A stretch of 64,000 bases of DNA from Platerodrilus igneus (taxonomy: Eukaryota; Arthropoda; Insecta; Coleoptera; Lycidae), in contig JARFIW010000115.1 of assembly GCA_036346225.1 (NCBI GenBank), positions 372,001-436,000 of the forward strand, given 5' to 3'. Under the pieces are notes generated by a model that made no database searches, was not told the DNA's origin, and worked only from the letters and a program-made list of their open reading frames with translations. Shown in pieces: positions 32,101 through 43,739 of the stretch. Each line of letters starts with the position of its first letter. The first letter of the stretch is position 1. The translations under genes and the position numbers were made by a program.

Positions 32101-35100
32101 ACATTTGATTTTCCAATGCTCCACTCGTAGATCGGCCAAGAAATGAGGTTTTCTTACCTGCAAATTTAATTTTGCCAAACCCTGGCTGTTCCAAGCAATG
32201 TAGGGATCTTAAACACGCACGACAACACTTGCACATGGGACCTAATCCGAACGAGGGCATATTTTTGCAAAAAATGCTTATGTAACATTTTTCAAGAGGT
32301 CGGTGTCATCAAATCGAAACCGGTAGCTTGGGATCAGTAGCCCTATGCAAACCTGTCCGATCTACGGAGCAGCTCACTTTAGATAACTATCTTTTCTTTT
32401 TTCCCCAACGACAGCATCCCCCTCACCTGACCTTTGGGAGGTGTGGTTACTTGTGCGAGATCTTCTGGATCTGGTGCAAGGATGTCAGAAGTGGTTGGCA
32501 GCTTCTCACAACTGTGGGAGGCTGCTCGCCTTGCAGTCGTCCAGGTGGGACTGCTACATACGCTATTGAAAGCAGCGTAATAGATTCTGAGGCCATCAGA
32601 AGACAGAGATCGTCTAAAGGCGTTTGTGTGTGCAGAACCCTTGGACCAACACATGTAGGTGTGCATTTTTCATTCGCAATTAAAGACCAACCTTAACCTC
32701 ATTGGGGACTAGTAGCTTTTGGCATTGGGGAAGCTGCAGGGGATGTAAGAATTCAGAAACCACAACCTTTTGCAGGGAGACTACATTTGATTTTCCAGTG
32801 CTCCACCCGTACATTAGCCAAGAAACGAGTTCTTCTTACCTGCAAATTTAATTTTGCCGAACCCTGGCTGTTCCAGCAATGTAGGGATCTTAAACGCGCA
32901 CGACAACACTCGCACATTGGACCTACATCTGAACGAGGGCATATTTTTCAAGCGGCCCGTGTCGTCGAATCGAAACTGGCAGCTTGAGATCGGCCGCCAT
33001 ATGCAAACCTGTCTGATCTACAGAGCAGCCCGATTTAGATGACTATCTTTTCTCTTTTCCCAATGACAGCATCCCCCTCGTCTGACCCTTGGGAGGTGTG
33101 CATACTTGTGCGAGATCTTCTGGATCTGGTGCAAGGATGTCAGAAGTGGTTGGCAACTTCTCACAACCTGTTATACTCCACGCTGTTCTAGTCTAAGGTA
33201 TACTGTTAAAGTCCCGCGCGTAATTGATGAGCCACTACGAAAGTTGGTAACATAATAAACACGTTCATAATATTGCGCAACAAGGTATTACGTCATTCTG
33301 GCATCTCAAATTTGTATTACACGCAAAGTAAAAGATAAAATGTACTCACGTAAAATGTGCAGCTCTTCACAACGTTACGGATGGAAGGTTGAGCGTGGTT
33401 CGGCCTTCGCCCCCATTGAAGTCAGATTTGTTTGTCTTCCCTCTTCTTGGTGTAGCGGTACGATAAAGGATCAACCAGGTAGGAGGAACGATAATATGGT
33501 ACGATAAAGTAAACCTACATTCTGAAAGAGAATACAAAAAAAGGCACTGATAACCTCACTGTTTGACGTTTCGTTGACCAGTCCATGACGTGACGGAAAA
33601 ATGCGCACTTCCTTCCGCACTCCGCATCTGCGCCGACGCAACTGTCGCAAGTTACGGAAATACACGCACAAGTTTATTTTTTAAAATATTGGAGCGATTT
33701 CAGTCACATATTTTAAAACTAAAATCAAAAATGTTTACATAGCCGATTTTCGGCATGTAACAAAACGTGGGAGGCTGCTCGCTTTGCAGTCGTCCAGGTG
33801 GGGCTGCTACATACACTATTGAAAGCGGCATTATAGATTCTGAGGCCATCGGAAGAAATAGAGATCGTCTAAAGGCATTTTCGTGTGCAGCACCCTTGAG
33901 CTGACACATGTAGGTGTGCTTTTTCCATATCACAATTAGAGACCAACCTCAAGCTCAATGGGGACTTGTAGCTTTTGGCATTGGGGAAGACGCTGGGGAT
34001 GTAATTACTTGTATGGGAGGCAAGCTGCACTACAAGCTCATTTCACTAAATCACAACCTTTTGCAGAGGGACTACATTTGATTTTACAACGCTCCACCTA
34101 TACATTGGCCAAGAGACAAGTTTTTCTTACCTGCAAATTTAATTTTGCCGAACCCTGGCTGTTCCAAGCAATGTAGGGATCTGTAACGTGCATGACAACA
34201 CTCGCATATGGAACCTACATATTACTTCTCATCCGAACTAGGGTTTATTTTTGTGAAGAATGCTTATGTAAAATTTTTCAAGCAGTTCGTGTCGTCGAAT
34301 CGAAACCGGTAGCTTGAAATCAGCAGCCATATGCAAACCTGTCCGATCTACGGAGCAGCCCGCTTTAGATATCTTTTCTATTTTCCCAATGACAGCATTC
34401 CCCTTGCCTGACCTTTGGGAGGTGTACATACTCTTGCGAGATCTTCTGGATCTGGTGCAAGGATATTAGAAGTGGTTGGCAACTTCTCACAACCGCGGAA
34501 GGCTGCTCGCTTTGCATTATAGATTCTGAGGCCATCGGAAAGCAGAGATCGTCTAAATGAGCTTGTGTATGCAGAACTCTTGGACGGACACATATAAGTG
34601 GTGCGTTTTCCACATCGCAATTAAAGACCAACCTCAACTTCATTGTGGGACTGATAGCTTTTGGCATTGGGAAAGACACTGGGGATGTAATTACTTGTAA
34701 GGGATGCAAGCTTCGTTACAAGCTCATTTCAGTAAACCACAACCTTTTTCAGATGGACTACATTTGCTTTTCCAATGCTTAACATGCATGACACTCGCAC
34801 ACGGGACCTACATATTACTTCTCATCCGAACAAGGGCATATTTTTGTGAAAAATGCTTGTGTAACATTTTTCAAGCAGTCTGTGTTGAGAATTGAACCTG
34901 AAACCTTGGGCTTTTTTTTATAGTTATCCAAACTCGGTGGAGTGGAAATCTCTTATAGCCAAAGTATGGGACTCTCCGTGCGGCATACCCACTAAAACCA
35001 CTTCCCCTGGCGGGTGCGTCTGCCAATCAGCTCTGTCGTAATGCAGCCTAAGAAGCTTTTGTGCCGACCCTGGTTAAGTTGATTAGTATACGAGTCCTGG

Positions 35101-38100
35101 GTCTATCAGTGGATCTACTATATACAAGTGCCCCACCGATTGAACTCAGTACTAGCACCTTTCCCTTGCAAATCCAAGGTTCCTGAATAAGAGCTATATC
35201 GCGGTCCCCATCAGCTTGCATAGTGGACGGATGCGACTCTGGCCAAGTCCCAGATTCGACTTTCTTGTCTTTCCTTGGCTTTCTATGTTGAGCTCCCAAA
35301 AGTCTCTTTGCTTGCAGTCCAGTGCCTGCAAGTTTCTTTATAGTATTCTCTATGTCTGGTGTTTCAGACACCGCTCTTGCAAGTGGAGTTGCATCCCGGG
35401 TCTGCTCCACCTCCATGGAAACATTTTTTTATCTAAGGAGTCCCCATTGCTGGTTCCACCTCTTCAGGTTTAGTTTTACTAGTGGTACCAATATTATTCA
35501 TGATTGTTCCCACGTTCCCATGTAAATGGTCGCCATGCCAGGTGCCCCCTGTTGGCATGGAAGGCCCTGTTCTCCGAGTTTTGGACCGATTGGGACTGGT
35601 CAACTATCCAGTCATGCATCCATCCCCTGGGCTTGGTCCTACACCGTGTATTTATATTTCCAATGCTCCACCCGAAGGTACTACATTGTCTCCGTCCTAC
35701 ACCACGGGATTTAGGAATTTTTAACGAGATTGTTTCCTCTTGATCCGGGCGGTTAAGCCAAGACCCCCACAGCCTCTTGCCCATTGAAGATGACCACGAT
35801 GGTGGGGAAGGCACGGTATGACGGTGTTGCAGAATTGTCCCATCGGCTTCATTTACCTCAGTGCAGGTCCATTACCCACGAAATTACAGCTTGGGTTGAG
35901 GGGGGTTTGGTCCGCAGGATCGTTTTCACTTGACTAGGGAGCAGATTTTATCCCTCATCAGCACAGTCTCTTGCCCTCCATCATGTTGTGAATTTAATGC
36001 CACTCAGGTCACTGGGTCACCGATAGAGATAAGCTTATCACGATCCTTTCCAGAATAAATAGTCAATCTCTTGACCATATATCCTGGGATTTCTCCTATC
36101 CGCCACCTGGAGACACGCCCAATGGGTAACCAACCACATGGAATTCTTGGGCTTAGTAGTCACATGCAAACCAAATAAGCCGCCAACATTGCAGATCTGA
36201 AATGTTGAGATATCTAGAAATTTCAGATCTGAAGCGTTGAGATTCAAATAAATTTCAGATCTGCAGCGTTATTTGAACAAATTTCCAATCACATTTCGGA
36301 AATGAAAGTTTGATATTCGATTAAATTTCAGATTATATTTCACATCTAAAACGTTGAGATTCCAATAAATTTCAGATTAAAAATATTATTTGAATAAATT
36401 TCCAATCACAGTTCAGATCTGAAAGTTTGAATTTTGATTAAGTTTCAGATTACATTTCAGATGTGAAACATTGAAATTTGCATAAATTTCAGATTACATT
36501 TGATCAGAAACGTTGGGATTTGAATAGTCTTCAGGTCTGAAACGTTAAGATTTTCATAAATTCACAATCGTACTTTAAATACGAAATAAATTTTATTTTT
36601 CACTGCAGATCAGAAGCGTTCTAGTTTGAATACATTTCAGAACACATATCCGATCTAGAATGAGATTTGGATAAATTTCAGGTTTGATACGGTTGAGATT
36701 TCTAAAAATTGTTTATGTCACGTTTCAGATGTGGAATAATATTTGGATAAATTTCTAGTTTGGCACAGATGAGATTTCTAAAAATATCTGACCTCATTTC
36801 AGATCTGGAGGTTTGGATAAATTTCATATCTAATTCATTGGGATATTTAGAATTTTAAGATCACATTTCAGATCTTGATTTTTGATTAAATTTCAGATTA
36901 TATTTCAGGTGTGAAACATTGAGATTTGTATAAATTTCAGATCACATTTGACTAGAAACATGGAGGTTTGAATAAATTTCAGCTTGGAAGCGTTGAGATT
37001 TTAGATCTGAAATATTGGGGTTTGAATAAGTTATAATCTCAGTTAAGATCTGAAACGTTGCAATTTGAATATATTTCAGATCACATATTGAATGTGGAAT
37101 GAAATTTGGAAACGTTTCAGGTTTGACATAGTTGAAGGTTCTAAAAATTTCAAATCTGGTGAGGTTTGGATAAATTTTAGGTTTGATACGTTGAAATTTC
37201 TAGAAATTTTCAGATCACATTTCTGATCTGGATGCAAATTTTAGATGTCACTTCAGATCTGAAACATGGAAATTTGAATAAATTTCAGATCACATCAGAT
37301 ATATAATGAAATTTGGATAAATTTCAGGTCTGACACGTTGAAATTTTTAGAAATTTCAGATCACATTTCAGATCTGGAATAAGATTTGGATAAATTTCAG
37401 GTTTGACACAGATGAGACTTCTAAAAGTTTCAGATAATATTTCAGATCTGGAACGAGATTTGGATAAGTTTCAGCTTTGGCACGTTGAAATTTTTAAAAA
37501 TCTCAGCTCATAATTTCGATCTGAAAATTTGATTAAATTTCAGATCATATTTCAGAGGTGAAACATTCAAATTTCCATAAATTTCAGATTACATGATCAG
37601 AAACATTGAAATTTGAATAAACTTCAAGACTGAAACTTCGAAATTTGCATACATTTTATGTCTGAAATGTTGAGATTTGCATCAATTCACAATCAAATTT
37701 TGGATCTGAAATGTTAAGATTCGAATAAATTTTAGATCTCACTTCAGATTTGAAACGTTGACTTTCGAATATTGTAGATGACATTGGATCTGGAACGAGA
37801 TTTGGATAAATTTCAGGTTTGACACGGTTGACATTTCTAAAAATTTCCGATGATGTTGCAGATCTGGAACGAGATTTGGAATAAATTTCATATCTGACTT
37901 GGGATTTCTAAAAATTTCAGATCACATTTTAGATCTGGAGATTTGATTAAAATTCAGATCGTATTTCAGATGCGAAACATTCAGATTTTCATAAATTTCA
38001 GATTATATTTGATCAGAAACGTTGAGATTTGAATAATTTTCAGGTCTGAAACGTTAATATTTTCACAATCATGTTTTAAATATGAGAAATTTTAAATTTC

Positions 38101-41100
38101 ACTGCAAATCTGTAGCGTTGCAATTTGAATAGATTTCAGAGCACATTTCAGATCTGGATGCAAATTTTAGATCTTGCTTCAGATCTGAAACGTTAAAATT
38201 TGAATAAATTTCAGATCACATATCCGATCTTAGAACGAAATTTGGATAAATTTCAGGTCTGACACATTGGGATTTCTAGAAATTTCAGATCACGTTTCAG
38301 ATCTGGAACGAGATTTGGATAAATTTCAGGTCTGGCACGTTGGGATTTCTAGAAATTTCAGATCACATTTCAGATCTGGAACGAGATTTGGATAAATTTC
38401 AGGTTTGATAGGGTTGAGATTTCTAAAAATTGTTTAGGTCACATTTCAGATCTGGAATAATATTTGGATAAATTTCAGATTGGACACACTGTTGAGATTT
38501 CTAAAAATTTACGATCACATTTCAGATCTGGAAGTTTGGATAAATTTCATGTCTAATTCGTTGGGATTTTTAGAATTTTAAGATCACACTTCAGATCTTG
38601 AGTTTTGATTAAATTTCAGATTATATTTCAGCTATGAAACATTGAGATTTGCATTAATTTAAGATCAGCTTTGATCAGAAACGGCGAGCTTTGAATAAAC
38701 TTCAGGTCTGAAACCTTGAGATTTTCACAAATTCTTGATCATATTTTTAATCTGAAATGTGGAGAATTGAATAAATTTCAGATCGCATTTCAAATCTGAA
38801 ACGTTGCAATTTGAATAGATTTCAGATCACATATTCGATCTATGAGATTTGGATAAAATTCAGGTTTGATATGTTTGAGATTTCTAAAAGTTTCAGATCA
38901 CATTTCAGATCTGGAACAAGATTTGGATAAAATTCAGGTTCCGCACATTGAAATTTTTAAAAATCTCAGCGCACATTTTGATCTGAAGATTTGATTAAAT
39001 TTCAGGATCATATTTCAGATGTGAAACATTCAGTTTTCTATAAATTTCAGATCACATGATCAGAAACATTGAAATTTGAATAAACTTCAAGTCTGAAACT
39101 TCGAGATTTGCATACATTTCATGTTTGAAATGTTGAGATTTGCATCAATTCATAATCAAATTTTGGGCCTGAAATTTTGAGATTTGAATAAATTTTAGAG
39201 CTTGCTTCAGATTTGAAACGTTGACTTTCGAATATTTCAGATGACATTGGATCTGGAACGAGATTTGGATAAATTTCAGGTTTGACACGGTTGAGATTTC
39301 TAAAAATTTCCGATGATGTTGCAGATCTGGAACGAGATTTGGAATAAATTTCATATCTGACTTGAGATTTCTAAAAATTTCAGATCACATTTTAGATCTG
39401 GAGATTTGATTAAAATTCAGATCGTATTTCAGATGCGAAACATTCAGATTTTCATAAATTTCAGATCACATTTGATCAGAATCGTTGGGATTTGAATAAT
39501 TTTCAGGTCTGAAACGTTAATATTTTCAATTATTCACAATCATGTTTTAAATATGAGATAAATTTTTAATTTCACTACAAATCTGTAGCGTTGCAATTTG
39601 AATAGATTTCAGATCACATCCGATCTAGAACGTGATTTGGATAAATTTCAGGTCTTATACTTTGCGATTTGTAGAAATTTCAGAGCACATTTCAGATCTA
39701 GATGCAAATTTTAGATCTCGCTTCAGATCTGAAACGTTGAAATTTGAATAAATTTCACATCACATATCTGATCTAGAACGAAATTTGGATAAATTTAAGG
39801 TCTGACACATTGGGATTTCTAGAAATTTCAGATCACTTTTCAGATCTGGAATAGGATTTGGATAAATTTCAGGTTCAGCACGTTGAAATTTTTAAAAATC
39901 TCTGCTCACAATAATGAGCTGAAGATTTAATTAAATTTCAGATCATGTTTCAGAAGTGAAACATTCAGATCACATTTCAAATCTGAAATGTTGCAATTTG
40001 ATTAGATTTCAGATTACATATTCGATCTAGAATGAGATTTGGATAAAATTTAGGTTTGCTATGTTTGTGATTTCTAAAAATTTCAGATCACATTTCAGAT
40101 CTGGAACGAGATTGGATTAATTTCTGGTTCGGCACGTTGAAATTTTTAAAAATCTCTGCTCACAATTTCGAGCTGGAGATTTGATTAAATTTCAGATCAT
40201 ATTTCAGAGGTGAAACATTCAGATTTTCATAAACTTCAGATCACATTTCAAATCTGAAATGTTGCAATTTGAATAGATTTCAGATCAAATATCAGGTCTA
40301 TGAGATTTGGATAAAATTCAGGTTGAGATTTCTACAAGATTCAGATCCCATTTCATATCTGAAATGAGACTTGGATAAATTTCAGGTTCGGGCACTTTGA
40401 AATTTTTTAAAATTTCAGTTCACAATTTCGATCTGAAGATTTTATTAAATTTCAGATCATATTTCAGAGGTGAAACATTGAGATTTGTATAAATTTCAGA
40501 TCACATGATCAGAAACATTGAAATTTGAATAAACGTCAAGTCTGAAACTTTCAGATTCGCATACATTTCATGTCTGAAATGTTGAGATTTGCATCAATTC
40601 ACAATCAAATGTTGAGATTGGAATAAATTTTAGATCTCGCTTCAGATTTGAAACGTTGCCATTTGAATATTTCAGATGACATCAGATCTGGAACGAGATT
40701 TGGATAAATTTCAGGTGTGACACGGTTGAGATTTCTAAAAGTTTTTGATGACGTTGCAGATCTGGCAAGGGATTTGGAATAAATTTCATATCTGACTTGA
40801 GATTTCTAAAAATTTTAGATCACATTTCAGATCTGGAGATTTGATTAAAATTCAGATCATATTTCAGATGCGAAACATTAGGATTTTCACAAATTTCAGA
40901 TCACATTTGATCAGAAACGTTGAGATTTGAACAAACTTGTTCAAATCTGAAATGTTGATATTCACGGTCATATTTTCGATCTGAAATGTTGTGATTTAAA
41001 TAAGTTTTAGCATTTCAGATCTGAAACGTTGCAATTTGAATCGGTTTCAGGTCTCACGTCGGATATCGAACGAAATTTGGATAAATTTGTTGTGACATGG

Positions 41101-43377
41101 TTGAGATTTAAAAATTTCAGATCACATCGTAATCCGAAACGTTGAGATTTTAATACGTTTCACATCGCATTTTAGCTGAAAGGTTGAGATTTGATCAAAT
41201 TTCAGATTCGATGTTTTGAAAGTCGCATCAAGGACATACTGTGATATATGCAGGGCAACTGATCTGTCGTGGCTCCATTTTGTTATATTTCACGCCTGTT
41301 CTCTAGTCTAAGGTATATTGTTAAAGTCCCGCGCGTAATTGATAAGAGCCACTACGACAGTCGGCAACATAATAAACACGTGCCTAATATTGCGCAACAA
41401 GGTATTACGTCATTATTGCGTCTCAAATTTGTATCACATACAAAAAGAAAAAGATAAAATGTACTCACGTAAAATGTGGAGCCCTTCACGACATTGCAGC
41501 TATTTTGGCGGCAGGATCTTCGCGTTGGTTGGGCGTGGGTCGGCCTTCGCCCTCGTCTAAACCAAATTGATTTGTCTTCCCTCTTCTTTTGTTGTAGCGA
41601 TACGATAGGAATAAGGTTGGGAGCGATATAAGGTGCGATACAGGAAGCCTACATATCTGAAAGAGAAGACAAGATAAAAGGACGACGCAGATCAACCTCA
41701 CTGTTCGACGTTTCGTTGACTAGTCCCGTTGTGTCGGAAAAAATACGCACTTCCTTCCACACTCCGCGTCTGCGCATTCTCTGGCGCCGACGCAACTGTC
41801 TGAAGTGACGGAAATGCACGCACAAGTTTATTTTTTAAATTATTTGCGCGATTTCAGTCACATATTTAAAACTAAAATCAGAAATGTTTACATAGCCGAT
41901 TTTCGGCTTGTAACAATTTGTGTCTGTGATCTGTTTCTTATTCGAAAAGGTGTCTGTGATCTATGACACGGTTGCATTTGTAGAGGAAATACGATGACAT
42001 ATATCTGTGACATATGCAGGGAGTGTTCTTAATTTACGACATGGATCTATCTGATTAATTGGCACTTGCATAGGAAATACGTCGTACAAACCCGCGTGCT
42101 TTGTTTACGAGCCGGATTTCTATCATCTGCAGTTGTACGGGAAATACTATGAATTAGATCCCTGCATATACCGTGAAAATGTTATCATTATTCTCAAAAA
42201 CTATCGTAAAGTTGTCGATTAGATTAATTGATAATTCAAACTTTTGTTTCAGGTCTTAAAGTTCGCCGAAATGACACAGGACGTTAAAATACCAAGAGCC
42301 GAATCTCGATACACTCCGTACCGCAAAACACCTAAACCCGCACGACACATTCAGAACACTCCGATAGTAAAAGCGAAGAAAACTGTATTCCACAACGGCA
42401 TGCCCAAACTTCCCAATCTTATTTTAAGCATGGAAGAACCCGAACATAATCTCGTCGTTTTAGAAAACCTACAAAAAATTCTAACCGTACACAAAGAAAA
42501 AAACACGACAAACAAACCAGAGGTGCGCAAAAAAGAAGACCACTTTAGAAAACGCCTCGTACAAATCCACCAAGACAATGTGCTTTCGACATGCGAAGTA
42601 CGTAGCCTAAAGGTAATGTTCAAAAAACAAAAAGAAAACAGCGATAAACTAGAGGGAAAAATAACGGACTTAGAGTTAGCGAACGATGCCCTCGCAAAAA
42701 ATAACGAAGAACTACAAGGCGTAATACACGCGCTTCAAAACACAGTCGACGAAAAAAACTTAAAACTCAACCAAAATCAGCTCGAGCGAGAGCGAAACAG
42801 ACAAAAACAAGCACTTCATACACAAAAAATGTCCGAAGAGCTCGAGGAAAAGCTACGCAAACAACGCGCAATGTTAAACTCAGCAATGCAAGCTAAAGAC
42901 GCTAAAATACGTAAAGTCAAAGAAATTTTAGACAGCGATACGATTTCGATAACGTCACAGACCCAACATCAACTCCCTGCTGAAATGCTGCCGCTCCAAG
43001 AAGAAAACATCGAAGCTGCTATTAACCAGAGTGTATCAGTCCTACGACACCCGCGTGGAAGAGGCGTTGGCGAAGTTTGGCTTGAGCATAATGCAGTCAA
43101 GCCAGTTCCGTTAAGTACTGTTTTGCAGCCGTCGATAAAGAAGCGGAAATCGCTTAGCAAGCTTAAGAAAGCGACGGATATCACCAACCCGAAGCAGAAT
43201 AAGTACTGCTTGATTGCGCAGGAGCCTGATCGTGAAGGTGATACCGAAACAAAAGTTTATAAAGCAGATATTGTGCGTACGTGTGGAGGTGGTGCGCAAG
43301 TTATTTTTAACGATGTTGAGTGTTTACGGCAGGAATCGCCAACGCGTGAACGGCCTATGAGCCCGACTCGCAACTAA
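29175..43377 (+). CDS. KIF23: Kinesin-6, KIF23/MKLP1 (pavarotti), two coding exons
   Basis: Exons are 29175-30362 and 42253-43377; the donor GTAAGT and acceptor TTTCAG are clean, phase 0, giving 770 residues. It is the plus-end motor of centralspindlin, which with a RhoGAP bundles antiparallel microtubules at the midzone and midbody to drive cytokinesis. Motor domain: VFCRLRP (~28-34), P-loop GVTGSGKT (106-113), the long kinesin-6 insertion (~140-197), NTESSRSH switch I (276-283), SLVDLAGSER switch II (305-314). Exon 2 opens with the neck LKFAEMTQDVKI, then a coiled coil (~488-623) and the Arf6-binding domain of MKLP1 (~671-758: WLEHNAVKPVPLSTVLQP, YCLIAQE, VRTCGGGAQVIFNDVECLRQESP), ending MSPTRN. 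Shorter than human (960), mainly in the stalk, but complete. ATG at 29175 is the first in frame and precedes all motor motifs. Confidence 0.95.
30700..30955 (-). mobile_element. SINE copy, antisense, first unit of the tandem array
   Basis: Read on the - strand it runs from a tRNA-like head (GACTTCGATTCCCGACAC as B-box region, ~30887-30904) through AAAAATGTTAGGCGAGCATTTTTCAC to a tail with CAATG...GGAGCATTGGGAAA at ~30700-30735. The inner motif is the same as in the + strand copy at 23118-23426. Confidence 0.75.
33169..33762. mobile_element. Solo LTR, copy 1
   Basis: It is 594 bp, starts TGTTATA and ends TGTAACA (5-bp inverted ends TGTTA/TAACA). It matches 41281-41915 along its length. The flanks are AACC (33165-33168) and AAAC (33763-33766), a 4-bp duplication with one change; the empty site is visible in sister units as CACAACCGTGGGAG. 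No internal retroelement genes are between LTRs, so it is a solo LTR (or other terminal repeat). Confidence 0.8.
35048..35815 (-). mobile_element. LINE fragment with endonuclease start, R1/LOA/Jockey type
   Basis: - strand frame 35416-35048 has DIALIQEPWICKGKV and RPRTRILINL, the conserved start of the apurinic endonuclease in I/R1/LOA/Jockey elements. The frame ends in a stop soon after. Upstream (- strand) frame 35814-35494 looks like the preceding ORF region (RLWGSWLNRPDQEE) but is broken by a small insertion at 35649-35693. The clade is not certain. Confidence 0.65.
35649..35693 (-). mobile_element. 45-bp SINE tail inserted into the LINE fragment
   Basis: The segment holds only CCAATGCTCCACCCGAAGGT and ACTACATTG, i.e. 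the SINE 3' tail in reverse. It is flanked by GTCCTACACCGTG (35636-35648) and GTCCTACACCACG (35694-35706), a 13-bp TSD with two changes. This is a very short 5'-truncated retroposed copy. Confidence 0.8.
35816..36194. other. Intronic sequence between LINE fragment and satellite
   Basis: Probably more of the decayed LINE (same G/C-rich style as 35500-35815), but no motif is recognisable. Confidence 0.35.
36195..41225. repeat. Satellite C, ~65-75-bp units, inside the kinesin intron
   Basis: Endless variants of CATTTCAGATCTG, GAACGAGATTTGGATAAATT, TTCAGGTTTGACACGTTGA and GATTTCTAAAAATTTCAGAT. Many units carry the palindrome AGATCT. A higher-order unit of ~1.45 kb is visible: the stretch ATGACATTGGATCTGGAACG (or ATGACATCAGATCTGGAACG) with GATGATGTTGCAGATCTGG after it lies near 37770, 39240 and 40678. 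No coding potential. Confidence 0.9.
41281..41915. mobile_element. Solo LTR, copy 2
   Basis: It is 635 bp, TGTTATATTTCACGCC to GCTTGTAACA, homologous to 33169-33762 (shared GTTAAAGTCCCGCGCGTAAT, TAATATTGCGCAACAAGGTA, GATAAAATGTACTCACGTAA, ACATAGCCGATTTTCGGC). A perfect 4-bp duplication, ATTT, flanks it (41277-41280 and 41916-41919). It is about 40 bp longer than copy 1, with a segment near 41775-41785 absent there. Confidence 0.85.
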
Positions 43378-43739
43378 GCAGCTACTCATATTTATTCTTA
43401 TATATTTTTTCAGTATTAATTCATATTTTTGATACTTAAACGGGTGCTTTTGTTACATTTGTATAATGTAACGGTTATGTGCATATAGTTCGATTTATGA
43501 AACGTTGTTCTTTGTTTGTTTGACAAAAACGCATTTAAATATAAAAGTATAGTTCATTTTTGTTTGTGAAGTTGCACGCTTGAGCTGCAAGCTGCCTCCA
43601 CACACTTTTTTCTAGTTTTAACAAACAAAAACGATTGAAATCTTATACAAATTCAACACTCGAAACTAAATTTTGCGCTCGCTTTCCGGCAGCCACGTGC
43701 TGAAACTCAACACAAATCTGATTTGCACTAAATTCCACA
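43378..43739. other. Kinesin 3' flank
   Basis: It should hold the 3' UTR. No canonical AATAAA was seen. A short stretch of TTTGTTTG repeats lies near 43513. Nothing else recognised before the satellite. Confidence 0.4.

Larger units (their letters stand above)
30700..34915 (-). repeat. Tandem array of ~690-bp units, each holding a SINE
   Basis: The SINE tail TTTCCAATGCTCCA recurs at about 30702, 31395, 32112, 32794, 34080 and 34763. Steps are ~690, 714, 681, ~1290 (which becomes ~690 after subtracting the solo LTR) and 680. The non-SINE part of each unit has TCTGGATCTGGTGCAAGGAT, GGCTGCTCGCCTTGCAGT, TTGTCCAGGTGGGACTGCTA and GGATGTAATTACTTGTAAGG. Short ORFs in both strands repeat with the unit and are not genes. 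The array ends at ~34915 in a truncated SINE. Confidence 0.85.
30363..42252 (+). other. 11.9-kb intron of the kinesin gene, packed with repeats
   Basis: It lies exactly between the end of the motor core (SEENLQ) and the neck linker (VLKFAEMTQ). It starts GTAAGT and ends with a TTTTGTTTCAG acceptor. Contents in order: a SINE-based tandem array (30700-34915) with a solo LTR, LINE pieces (35048-35815), a 5-kb satellite (36195-41225), and a second copy of the solo LTR (41281-41915). No other coding exon was seen. Confidence 0.88.

Noticed and set aside
31653..32696. Open frames on both strands that recur every ~690 bp
   Set aside because: They follow the SINE-bearing tandem unit, with no domain or consistent start.
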